The notes below the pieces were generated by a model. It saw nothing but the letters and a program-made list of their open reading frames with translations. It made no database searches and was not told where the DNA came from. A program made the position numbers and the translations under genes. A stretch of 64,000 nucleotides of DNA from Geosiphon pyriformis (Eukaryota; Glomeromycota; Glomeromycetes; Archaeosporales; Geosiphonaceae): the NCBI GenBank assembly GCA_016748015.1, contig JAAOMT010000436.1, positions 2,063,071 to 2,127,070 on the forward strand, given 5' to 3'. Positions 10,336 through 21,538 of the stretch are shown here, in pieces (the first letter of the stretch is position 1; each line of letters starts with the position of its first letter).

Positions 10336-11782
10336 GAACATCTTAAACCCAATAATATATAACAAAACCAGAACAATATCAACAAAAATATAACAAAAGA
10401 TGAACATACAAAAATATCAACAACTTCAACATTATATAAACACTCAACAGTTCAAGGAGAATTTATCTCAAATGGAACAAAAAAGTATCAAACAACAATC
10501 AAAATATTTTATCACTCACCAAAATATACTTTATTAGAAAAATAGAAGAGATCTAGATCAACCAACCAGAGTAATTACAGAGCCAAAAAAAGAGACAATA
10601 TTATTCAACATGTACTCAAATCTAACAACAGAACACTTTTACAAAGAAGTAACCATGGAAAGAACCAGAAAAAGATACTATTAGCCATCAATATATTCAG
10701 ACATCATCCAATATGTTCAAAATTGTGATGCTTGTCAGTGAAGAGAAGGAACAAAACCCAGTGAACCATTAAGACCAATCAAAGTGGGACAACTATTTGA
10801 CTGTATTGGAATTGATTTAGTCAGACCATTAACAATTACCAGTAGAGGAAACAGATACATAGCAGTAGCCATAGACTATCCTACTAAATGGCCAGAGGCA
10901 AAAGCAATTTAAAGAGTGGATGCAGAATTCATTGCCAAATTCATTCATCAGGATTTGATTTGTCGACATGAATGTCCAAAAGAATTATTATCAGACCAAG
11001 GAACTCATTTTGTGAACAGAACATTAACAAAATTGAGCCAAAGATTCGGAATTAAGAGACCATTATCATTACCATACCATTCACAAACCAACAGATTAGT
11101 CAAAAGATTCAACAGAACATTGTGTAAAGCAATAGCTAAGCTCAGCCAAAAAAACCAGAACAATTGGAATTTGTTGATACCATCAGTACTATTTGTTTAT
11201 CAGACAATGAAACAAGATACTACACAAGCAACACCATTTGAATTAGTATATGGTAGAACAGCAATACTACCAATGGAAATAGAAGTCAGCACATACCCAA
11301 CCAAACCAATAACAAAAGAGAATTTTAAAAACATATTGTTGAGAAGAACATATGACTTAATAGAAACATTAAAAAACAAACAACGAAGAGCAGCTGATAA
11401 TATACAAAGATTACAAGAAAAACAAAAAGAAAGACATAATAACCAACTACCAGATAAACCAGTTGAATTCAAGATTGGAGACAAAGTACTACTATATTAT
11501 ACCAAAACAGAAAAACAATGGAGTAGAAAATTTGACCCCAAATGAGATAGACCATTTCACATAGAAAAAATTTTAGGAAATGGAGCTTATAAATTAAAAT
11601 TGAATAACAAAATTTTGACCAAAGCAGCACATGGAAATTGACTGAAACTATATCACCATATAGCATTATTATCCACCAGTAATATTCCACAACTGGGAGT
11701 ACAGAGAATACTAGTCTAACCAGATGAAATTCCACAAGATCTGAAACCAATTATTATTATTGATAGCAACACATCTAATTGA
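10336..11782 (+). pseudogene. Integrase, T2, broken and catalytically altered
   Basis: A low-complexity Gln/Asn-rich spacer leads to the H2C2 zinc domain (HFYKEVTMERTRKRYY...CDACQ, near 10630-10740). The core follows: IGIDLV and SDQGTHFVN supply the two Asp, but the expected Glu is Lys in NRLVKRFNRTL (codon 11102-11104). The GPY/F module near 11543 has DRPFHIEKILGNGAYKLK. An open piece spans 10916-11545; stops flank it at 10912 and 11543. It ends at TGA 11780-11782 in frame with the 3' ORF, as in T1 and T3. Confidence 0.9.
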
Positions 11783-12448
11783 TTGACAGAAAGAATATAT
11801 AAAGACATGGTCAACATGATAGAAAAATGCAGAAAAATGGAACATCCATTCATTAGCACAACAAATCTTTCAATTAATTCAACACCAGGAGATAGAAATT
11901 ACAATCAATCAACAAACCATTTGATACAAAAGTACTGCAAGAATATTACAACACAAAGTACAGAGAAAACTCAAAAATGTTGTTGACAAGATTATGACCA
12001 AGGTAAAATTGGCCATGAAAGAACAACAAATAGTCAGATTACACCAAAAACTTACTGGAGAAACTTGGACTTGGTGGACACAACAATTTCCAAAAACTAT
12101 TGTCATTTTTATTTGAGACAACATGTAAATATCCAGAATTTGTACACTGACAAAACAAAACAGTTATTCAACACAACAATACTGAGACAACTGAAACAAT
12201 TTGTGGGAAAGAACAATCTAACCACACAAGCTCGAGCCATTTACCAGCTATATATGAAATTTTAAGACCAACCAGAAATCTTACTCAACACAACAATAGA
12301 TACAGTTATGAGTAATCAATTGGGGAAAATAACCAACACCCAATTTGAAGAACTACAAACTCAAATAACACAAGTAATACTCAAAAAAAAAGTTCAAGAA
12401 ATAATTCAAGAGGGGGAATTAAAAGAGTTAGATTTCGACAAAGCTTAA
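11783..12448 (+). pseudogene. 3' ORF of unknown function, T2 copy
   Basis: Homologous to the T1 and T3 3' ORFs: ERIYKDMVNMIEK at the start, then a short deletion near 11840 that shifts frame, and LGKITNTQFEELQTQITQVI with an acidic end (GELKELDFDKA) just before the polypurine tract. The longest open pieces are 11783-11986 and 12065-12265 (the latter includes HVNIQNLYTDKTKQLFN). Role unknown. Confidence 0.65.
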
Positions 12449-12467
12449 TATTAAAAGGAGAGAATAA

Positions 12468-13396
12468 TGTTACTCATAAAATAGAGAAAGTATATTATTA
12501 TTAGCAAGTAGAGATTAGCCAATTAGAAGTAAACATAGTAAATATGGAATTCCAGGATTTTTCTCAGAAGAATTGCAGGATTCCAAGAATTTCAGGATTC
12601 TCTGGTGAGGAATTCCAGGATTCCAGAATTCCAGGATTCCTCTTATCAGGAATCACAGAATTCCAGGAATTTCAGGATTCCTATCGCAAGGAATTGAAGA
12701 ATTGAAGAATCTCAAATATGTATATATAACAGTAGCATTAGAAGCAAAAAAAACAGAATTGACACCAAAAATCCTTAGCTTAGTTACCACAATCCTCAAA
12801 TAAATAATTATTTGCTATATCAAATTTATTCTTCACTATCAACACTTCATGTTGATAGTAACTGATATTTAGCCATACTAGAACAATAGCTTTTGATCAT
12901 GGCTATTGATAGGATACTAACTTGTAAATCACCTTGGCTTATTTCTTATTTTCTCTTTTATCTTTTCTGTATTTTCTTTGTTGTCTACTAACTTGATTAA
13001 AAGATTTACTCTTGGAGGACTTATGGAGGAATAAAACTTACTTAAAACAAAACTTACTCTTAGAAGACTTATGGAGGAATAAACTTGCTTAAACAATACT
13101 TATTCTTAGAGAACTTACGGAAGAACTAACATCAGAAAACAGCACTAATATACATTTATAGAGGATATCGTACCAGGAGAATTATCAATCATCAAGCTGA
13201 ACCAGCAATCAATAAAACTATGGTTTCAGAAAACTACTGATAAACTGTTACCATTAAATCTCTGTCTATTATACAAAAAACTCGATTGGAAAACCTTCAG
13301 ATAAAATACCTTCCAATTATCATCCGCACTAATTGCTTTGAACACCAAGTTATGGGTTTGTTATTTACTTGACACCCTAAAAAATCACCTGTAACA
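12468..13396 (+). repeat. 3' LTR of T2
   Basis: Same length as the 5' LTR, starting TGTTACTC directly after AAAAGGAGAGAATAA (polypurine tract, 12453-12467) and ending GTAACA. It has U3 boxes at 12543-12700, TATATATAA near 12721 and AATAAA near 12800. The hairpin (stems 12835-12844 and 12850-12859) has loop CTTCA, the reverse complement of the 5' LTR loop. Tandem 45-bp repeats lie at about 13005-13130. Confidence 0.93.
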
Positions 13397-14517
13397 ATGA
13401 CTGAAGTCCTAATATTGTCCAAAGAAATCCAATGTCTCATAAGAAACTCAAAATTTGTAATACATTCCTCATGTGAAGCCTTGACTATTCTGAAAACCAA
13501 AAGCTCCAATTTGTGAAATTTTAAAGATTTCTTGGTAAAAACATTATCAAAGCCTTTGAACTATTTCTTTTTGAACATCTCATTAGCCGAAAGAATCATT
13601 ATTTTGTGAACAACATCTCACATTGCATCCAAATTTAAATATCTTATGGAAGTGGCAAACTTATCCGAGAACAATGTAGCATTGACCGATGTGACACTCT
13701 TAAAATTGTTTTATTTAATCTCATTAGCACCCTTGAAATTGAACTTCCATCAGTCCTTATTTGCTTGCTTGTGAAGAGAGTTCAACTATGTATTCAAAAG
13801 TCCACCCAAACTCATAGACACAGAAACAGATTGGTGATCCATGTCAAAATGCTCACTAATCTCTAAAACGTTGCAATTCACTATTGTATTAACCAGATTT
13901 GAGGAAACAAGCACATAATCAATTGTCTTCATAATACTCCTAGAATTAGCCCAAGTAGGCTCTTTCACAGCTGGACTACCAACCAAGAAATTGACTAGCC
14001 CTAAATCAAGGCATTTTTTGAAACTTGCACACTTATAAGAACCATCTTTATTAAAATCACTACTGAGAATGACGAAAGAGGATTCATTGACAGCCTTTAC
14101 AATAAAAAAGTTGATATCGCCAGCCTGAAAAAACCAAACTACTGAGGAAGCACCAGTGTAAAGCCCCAAAATAGACACTGAAAGTTTATTCTTGAAAAGC
14201 AACTTGATAAACAGGAGCTGATCAGGCACTTCCGACATCTTGCAAACGTGTTTTGCCAAAAAAGAGTTCATGACAACCACAACACCAGCACTCAGATAAC
14301 CAGATTCTAAACCAGAGATAAATATTCACATACCATCAAACTTATTAATGATCCAGGGGTAAACTTTTCCTTTCAACTTAGACTCAGTAAAAATAGAAAC
14401 CAAATTATTTATGTCTTTGTGCCAACAAATAATATCATCCTGTTTTGTAGGATTGTTCATTTCTTTAACATTACAAGTAGCAATTTTCCAAATCAACTTA
14501 TTTATTGGAAAGAACAA
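13397..14517 (-). pseudogene. LINE A ORF2 endonuclease domain, broken and cut by T2
   Basis: APE-type endonuclease that nicks target DNA. Motifs in order: KIATCNVKEMNN, TESKLKGKVYPW (Glu of the active site), GVVVVMNSFLAKHVC, SSDFNKDGSYKCASFKKCLDLGLVN (family GDFN), MKTIDYVLVSSNLVN and FDMDHQSVSVSM (His near the C-terminus). Below 13786 come the linker and the T2 insertion point (TSD ATGA). Stops near 14326 and 13780 break the frame. Confidence 0.85.
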
Positions 14518-16278
14518 ATATCAGGAATTGAATCACCATTTTTTATCTTAGCCGAAAGGCTCATAATCATAACCGAAAGATTTCTCAATGTTTCCTCCAT
14601 TTTTGTAATAATAGAAGTATCGAATATTACCACTCCTACAACAGTTCCACCACTAGTGACCACACCTGAACTCTCATTCATTACTATATTCACCCCTTGA
14701 TTCTGTGATGAAGAGATCACCAATGGCTGACATCCAGGGCTAAGCTGGGAAACCATTGGCCCAGGTGCATCTAATCTCTTAGCCAGCTTATCCACTTACT
14801 CTGCGAGGCTGGTGAGACTGTGCTTAAGAGTGGCAAATCTATCATTCAATTCTGAAGGCACATGTGGGATAGGCTTCATCTCCGAAGAAAAGCAAGACAT
14901 CTTGAACAGAAAGAGGGGTGGAGGAGGAACCAGCAACAATCTTGGCCCACGAAACACTACCAAAAAAAACAGGATGAGCAACTGGCACTGAACATTTAGT
15001 GTAAATGGCTGCCAGTCTGCTTTTATTTGCATCTGAAAGAACTCGGCATGGTATATCATCAGAAGAAAATTTCTCACCAGAGACACAGCCAAGAGAGATA
15101 TGACCCAACTTTTCATACTTTGCACACACAGCAGAACCAATATGAGACCAACAAAAGTGAGCCCCTTTTAACATGGGAGTGGTTCCCATAATGGCATTTA
15201 GTGAATCAGCTGACTCAAAACAGACAACAGCACATCTGGCTTGGCCATATGTAACCGGATGGCAGTTAATTACACATGTTTTCCCACCCACAGAGCCAAT
15301 AAAATCTCATATATCATGAGCATTGGTTCTCATGGAAAGAGTATAAAGCAGTGCCTTATGAAGATCCCTAAAGTTCCATGTTTATTTATTAAAATCAGCT
15401 CTGGCCACATAAATGGCATTTTTTCCAATAAGAATAGACCATCTGGAAGCCAAAAGATCAGTCTGATTTTGATCTTCAAACTCGATGATTGCTTTTTGTT
15501 ATAAATTTATTAATTGTATTTTGACTGATTTAATTACTCCAAATTCAGAAAGCGCAGCACGCACAGCCTCAACAGATGTTCCAACAGGAATCTCTTTTAT
15601 CACCACAGCCTAATTTGAATGCCCAGTTGCCATCTTGAGATTAGTGTTCACCCGGACCTTCGTGTCAGCAGCTATTTTGAATGCCTATGCCAAACTTAAT
15701 TCAAAAGTGAATGTCGCCCTAATGATCCTAGCAAATTTTGAGAGGGTAGAGACCCTTCCAAAACCATTGACTTTTGAAAACAACTTTCTGACCACTTGAA
15801 GTTTCTCCTAAGAGGAATTTCCAACCACTTTATTTAATCCAATATCCAAAACAAAGGATTTTCTAACAGAAATATTAACAAAAATTTTTATAGGCAGGAG
15901 AAACACCAACGGGGCACCCAAAAGCACATCATTATCATCACTGTTTGGTGAAAAATTAATTTTTCTCAATGGTTTGTCCAATGCCTTTTTGGTTTTAACT
16001 TTTGAGCCTGTAGGTGTTTGATCATTATCCCTGTCAGTAAGAGCACCACTTTTACCATAATCAAAACTGGTCTTTTCCACTAGACATTTCTTCTCCATGT
16101 CAATACTTTCAAACTCAATAGTGTCAGTCTTAGAACTTCATAAGTGAACATTTTGAGCTTTGGAACTTACATTCTTATTACCAGATTCATTCTTTAAAAT
16201 GCCACCTCTTCTTTTTTTCCTTGAAAAAACAGATTTAAAGCCATCACTAGAACTAAAAACTTTAGCAGCCTTCTTCAT
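14502..16278 (-). pseudogene. LINE A ORF1 (RRM-like, zinc knuckle), broken
   Basis: RNA-binding nucleoprotein of the LINE. From ATG at 16278: a basic N-terminus (MKKAAKVFSSSDGFKSVFSR), an acidic linker, an RRM-like fold (AVVIKEIPVGTSVEAVRAAL), a second RRM-like part (GGKTCVINCHPVTYG...AVVCFESADSLNAI), and a zinc knuckle CAKYEKLGHISLGC in which the second Cys is Tyr. A coiled-coil-like C-terminus ends at 14502. Frameshifts and stops (near 16138, 15808, 15500 and 15290) break it. LINE D keeps the knuckle intact. Confidence 0.75.
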
Positions 16279-16410
16279 AACAGCAATACTACAGCCAATA
16301 GTGGCTTTGTAGTCAAGAATAAAGGGTTTTGATTTATCATACTGAATTGTAAAAACTTCTTTCAAAAAACTTTTGAATCTTTTGTAAGAATTTGGGACGA
16401 AGGAGAGAAA

Positions 16411-19020
16411 GAAGTTTTTTTTTTATTTTATTATTTACTATTTCTAATAATATTTAAAAAACAATTTCTAATTATTAAAAAATTTTTGAATAAATAGTTT
16501 TTGCTTTAGTATTTAATATTATATTTAAAATTAAATTAATTTTATTTAATACTTTATTTAAGTTATTATCTGGTTTTGTTGAATTTAAATTGGTTTTAAA
16601 AGACAATATTAAGTTGTTTTATATAAATTTTGTTTTTAAACCTTTTTTGACTATTATTACTAAAATTTTTATTGATAATTTTTTTCTTTTAATTATATTT
16701 AAGATTACAAAATCTTTTGTAATAATTTTTGCTTTTTTATTTTTGTTTGCTATTGTATTTTGTAATATATATTTTTTAATAACATTAAAAATGTTTTTGG
16801 TGTTTTTAATATTGTTATTTTAATTAAATTAAAGTTTATTGGCTTATAATAATATATTATTATTTTTTTCAAGAATTTTTCTGTTGTTATTGTTTTTGTT
16901 TATTGGTTTATATTAGTAAAAAAACAATAATAAGATTTTTTTTTGTTTAATTAAAGACAAATTATTATTTCAAAAAATTTTTTTAAGACTAAATTGGTCA
17001 ATTTTTTTTTAGCTTATTGTTTTTAAAATTAGTAATTGTACATGTTTTATTTTTTGCTCTTTTAATTTTTATTGTTATTAATAGTTTGTTATTGTAATTT
17101 TTGAATTTTTAAAAATTTTAAATATAACTATTATAAAAACTGACATTTAATACAAATATTATATCTAATAAAAAACTTTTAAATACTATTTCTGTTACAA
17201 ATATTAAGATTTAGATTATATATTTTTAAAATACAAAATATTATTATTTTTTATTTTAGATTTTTTTTCAAGTTTGTTAATAATTTTAAGTTTTTTATTT
17301 TATCTTTTATTAATATAAAATCTTATATTAAGATTTCTTTTTTTTTAATTTTTTTTAGTGTTGTTTTTTTGGTTGTATTTGCTGCTATTGTTATTGATTT
17401 ATTAATTTTTTTTAATTGATTTTTCTCAAATTTATTTTAAATAAGTTAACTATATTAGTCAAATTTATTATTAATCTTGTTAATTTTTTGGTTGTTATAT
17501 TTAAATAATTTTTTAAAAATAATTATAATATTATTAATAAGTTATATAAAAAAATAGTAATATTAAAAATAAAATATGACATAAAAAATAAACTTAATGT
17601 GTTTAATTTTAATATTAATATTAATATAAATAAAAATTCAGATTGTTCTAAACATAAAAAAATATTTAATAATTTAATAATACTTTAAAAGCATAAAATT
17701 TCCAAAAAAATTAAATTTAATCTTAAAAAAACTGTAAAGTAATTGGCTGATTTAATTTTAAATGGTTATAAAATAATTAAAATAGTTTAAAAAATAGCTT
17801 TTTTAGATAAGTTTTTTTGATGATTTTAATGTAATTTAGTTTTAACTAGTTTTAAAAGTTCTGAAATTGTCTATTAAATTGATTTTTAACAGAAAAACAA
17901 ATTAAACAAAAAAGCAAAAAATTAAGTTTAATAAAATTTAAATTATTTTTGTTGTATATTATAAAGTTTTTTTTGATTATTATAATAAAAAATAAATAAA
18001 TTTTAATAATCTTACAAGAAGCATTATTTTTATGTTATAAGTTAAAATAATAAATTAATAAATAAAAAAAACAAGATTATATAATAATAAAATTAATTAA
18101 AAGATAATATAACTTTAAAAAATAAAATTAAATTAATAAAAATTTAATATATAAAATTAGTTTTATAATATTTTAGTTGTTATTTTTTTCAAAGATAATA
18201 AAAAAATCTGAAAGTAAAAGAAAAAAAACAATATAAAAAAATTGAATATTTAAAAGTAATTTTTATTTCTTTAATTTTTTAAATGCTTTTTTATAATTAA
18301 AAAACTTATTAATTATATAGCTATTTAAAATGATTAATAATTAAGTTAACAGTTAAATTAATAATTAAGTTAATAATCAAATTATTAATTATTAATTAAA
18401 ATAAAATGGTTAATTATATAATATTAGTGGCTAATACATATAATAATTAATAAAAACCATAATTTTTAATTATAACAATATAAATTATATAAATTATATT
18501 AAATTTAAAATAATTATTATTATATTATATTAAATAATAATTAAGTTTTATTTTAATAAAACATAAAATAGTAATAATAATTATTATTATTGTAAATTAA
18601 TATTAATTTTAACTATTTAATATTTAATATTAAATAACAATAATATTAAAAAATTTTTGCAAAAGTTTTGGATTTTATAAGTTTAATTTATGTAATAATA
18701 TAAATTACATAAAAAAGTACATTATTGTAAAATAAGTTAATGTAATAATTTATTTTAAATTACAAAAAAATAGTGTTAAAAACTAATTTTATAAAATAAA
18801 AATATAGTACTTAATAAAATATTGTGATAAAATTAACAAAATAAATTTTTATGCAAATATAAATTTTTTTTTATTACAACTTATCACAAATTATTAATTT
18901 TATCACAATATTTTCATTACTAACATACCCTCTTTTACTTTATGATAAAAAATATCAAAATTTATAAATATCAATAAAAGAAATTTTTTATTGGTCAAAT
19001 ATACTAAATAATATAATTGG
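16411..19020 (+). other. AT-rich intergenic spacer
   Basis: About 2.6 kb of extremely AT-rich sequence with long T and A runs. Short ORFs such as 16590-16823 give only Phe/Leu/Ile/Lys/Asn-rich peptides expected from base composition. No LTR, LINE motif, tRNA or host exon could be recognised. It may contain fully decayed transposon sequence but nothing shows that clearly. Confidence 0.7.
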
Positions 19021-19124
19021 TTGTGTCAATTCGGAATGACATATCCATTAGTATAAAGACCTTCCTAATTATGATTGGCTATAATTTATAACTATAGATC
19101 TTGTTTTTTTTGTAAATTGTAAGT
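19021..19124 (+). promoter_or_regulatory. Likely NOP53 promoter region
   Basis: An inverted CCAAT box (GATTGGCT, 19073-19080) and a TATA-like stretch (TATAATTTATAACTATAG, about 19080-19097) lie 30-50 bp before the ATG. The call rests on position and motif only. Confidence 0.4.
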
Positions 19125-21375
19125 ATGTCTACTACAACCCCCTTCATTCCTCCAACTGTGGCCGAGGTACTACAAAAGCCTGGCTCAGTACCACAACCAA
19201 GTCGAAAAGGCAAAAAGGCATGGCGGAAGAACGTTGATATAACCGACATTGAAGCGACACTCGAAGACTTGAGAAGTGAAGAGCGGATAGCTGGGTTAGT
19301 TTTTGTTTGATTAATTTACATTTTGAGAAAATGTCTATTTTCTGATCGTTAATACTACAAATCTAATAAAAAAGAAGATAAAGAGATTTTTTTACATCAG
19401 ACTTGAGTGGTTAAATAAATAGAATGAATATTGAAATCTACACTAGTTCGAGTTTTGTCTCTTTACTTTAAAATATTAAAGTAATCATATCAATTCAAAA
19501 ATTTATCTTCAAAAGGGAATCATTTTTATCAAAGAAAATGGCCAAAAATTTTAATCACATTATTGCGATCTAAATAGCGGTCGAATTTGTGATCAAACCA
19601 ATGAACAGCTTTTTGTAGTCGATATTGTGGGTGACCTTAAGGGTAAATACATCGTGAAAATTTCTTCTCTTTCAATTAGCTCGCTCGCATTGAACTTATC
19701 TCAAATTTATTCAATCAAAAAAATTAACACAGTAAAGGAAAAGGTCAAGAAACAGCTTCATCTACGCATTGATGACATATTGGCTGATCGTAGTAAAGTC
19801 CCGGCCGTTTCATCAAAACCTTCCAAACTTAAAACCCTTCAAAAACATATCAATTCGCGAGCAGAAAAACAGCGATTGGAACAGATGGTACGAAGAAAGC
19901 ATCATATGAGGTTGACTAAGGATTTGGGACTTAGCGAGGCTGTCAAACAGGCCGGAAATTTTGATGTATGGGATAGAAGTGAAGGTTGAAATATTGCATT
20001 TTTGTTTTTTTATGTGATTTTTAAAAGCGATTAAACTTGAGCCTTTTTTTGATCAATTAGAAGAACCATCCGAAGTCGATGAGTTTTCGCATCACGCCAA
20101 AAGACCAAAGATTAAGGTATCAGAACATAAAATGAATTTATATTTATTTTGCAAACTCTAATGAAATAATCGTATCTAGCCACCACCTACAATGAAAATG
20201 AAACCAGCGCTAAAAGCTATAGCAGTCCATAAACCACATCCTGGTGCCAGCTATAATCCTACATTTATGGATCATCAAGTATGCTCATATCGCGCTAGTG
20301 GCTTTTGCACATGAACCCCGCGAAAATTTTTATTTTTTATTTTTAGGATCTTTTGAAAATTGCCCATGAAGTAGAAGTTCAAAAGTTCGAAGAGAAAGAA
20401 CGCTTGGACGCTAAATTACCGAAAAGTACCGAAGGTCTAATCAATGCCCTTAATCCAGAGGATTTGGTCGATAAAGTCGGTGCCGAAGGTGACAACGAGG
20501 AAAAGGAACGGCACGAGCAAAATAATATGGAAATTTTTCAAAAGAAGAGTCTTCAGGTAAAAAAATCTAGAACGCAGAGAAACAAGGAAAAAAGAGTAAA
20601 GCAGGGTGTCTTGGCTCAAAAAGAGAAAAAGGTGCTCAAGGAACATAAAAAAGAATTACAACGGTGAGAAATATTAATATTTAAATCTTAGTCATTAAAT
20701 ACCTGACACGTTGAGCCAATTCTTACATTATATCGACTCCTTGAATAGCCTACCAGAGATTGTTAAATCTGTCAAAAACGAACTTTCAGAGCATGAAAAA
20801 GAGATGGTCAGAAGGGCAAAGTTGGCTAAAGAGAAAGCAGGCTTACCCCGAAAGAAAATTGGAAAATATAAGTAAGGAGATTTGTTGAAATTATGTCAAA
20901 TTTTATTCCCTTGTTTTCTTATACATATGATATAGCCATTATTAACCAACTCCTTTATTTTTTTATTTTACTCTCCCAATGTCAATTTATTCTACAGTGT
21001 AACAAAACTACCTATAGAAATACAACTTCCCGAAGAGCTATCTCAGTCTTTAAGAACCCTAAAGGTAAGTTCTTATTTATTTATTGATTGATTGAAAACT
21101 TGATAATTCCTTTAAATTGGAATCCTATTCTTAGCCTGAAGGTAATCTCTTTCGTGATCGAATGGCAAGCTTGGAAGAACGTAACATTATAGAACCAAGA
21201 GTCCCTGTTAAGTATGTATTATTTTTATCATTTTAAAATTTCCTTTATGGGATTATAGGATCATTAATGAATTTCCATTGTGAACTTTCTATTCTCCATC
21301 ATTAGGAAAAAGCGGAAATATAAGCTTAGAGAATATGAAAAGACCTCTTCTAAAAATATCAGATATCAAAAGTAA
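19125..21375 (+). CDS. NOP53: Nop53-type 60S ribosome biogenesis factor (GLTSCR2 family)
   Basis: Nucleolar protein of late 60S assembly; in yeast it recruits the exosome helicase Mtr4 to pre-60S for ITS2 processing. Ten exons by splice sites and frame: 19125-19294, 19578-19642, 19733-19984, 20061-20116, 20180-20278, 20347-20663, 20749-20871, 20998-21064, 21135-21211 and 21306-21375, giving 431 aa (yeast about 455). Family marks: N-terminal KGKKAWRKNVD; LFVVD at residues 68-72 matching the arch-interaction motif LFxxD; HLRIDDILADRSKVPAVSS; HKPHPGASYNP; and the C-terminal LPIEIQLPEELSQSLRTLK then PEGNLFRDRM. The intron at 19643-19732 is 90 bp without stops, so its removal is inferred from homology. 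It ends 163 bp from the convergent methyltransferase gene. Confidence 0.92.
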
Positions 21376-21538
21376 TTGGTCAAGATAGCTAAATTTAATA
21401 ATTTATTCAGTATCCTAACTTTTCGTAGCTGAAACAATGAACTATTATCTAAACATCTTAGAATCAATTAAACATTCAGAAGTCATTACCAAAGTTTTCT
21501 TTACTTTTAGGAATAGTATAAAAAACCCAAAAATAAAT

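Larger units (their letters stand above)
3116..13396 (+). mobile_element. Full-length Ty3/Gypsy retrotransposon T2 with dUTPase
   Basis: 10,281 bp with two 929-bp LTRs and a 4-bp target duplication ATGA (3112-3115 and 13397-13400). Internal order: gag, protease, Cys-rich domain, dUTPase, linker, RT, RNase H, integrase, 3' ORF, polypurine tract. RT before integrase makes it Ty3/Gypsy (Metaviridae) type. The two LTRs differ at many sites, almost all transitions, and every ORF carries stops, so it is old or heavily mutated. It interrupts ORF2 of LINE A in opposite orientation. Confidence 0.95.
13397..16410 (-). mobile_element. LINE A, 5' part (ORF1 and endonuclease)
   Basis: Minus-strand non-LTR retrotransposon reading from about 16410 down to the T2 insertion, resuming at 3115. 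Its pieces match LINEs B, C and D in order. An APE-type endonuclease upstream of RT and, in LINE B, RNase H and a C-terminal CCHC after RT suggest an I/Tad-like LINE; clade placement is inferred. The 5' boundary is set where coding similarity gives way to AT-rich spacer. Confidence 0.85.

Noticed and set aside
11543-11782. A chromodomain after integrase, which would explain targeting
   Set aside because: The sequence after GPY/F in T1-T3 lacks the aromatic-cage pattern; no chromodomain could be supported.
3116-13396. cDNA-editing (APOBEC-like) hypermutation as the source of G-to-A changes
   Set aside because: Coding-strand C-to-T stops (CAA, CAG) are equally evident, so decay acts on both strands.
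16590-16823. 77-codon hydrophobic ORF in the AT-rich spacer
   Set aside because: Phe/Ile/Leu content follows from T-rich sequence; no homology or gene context is recognised.
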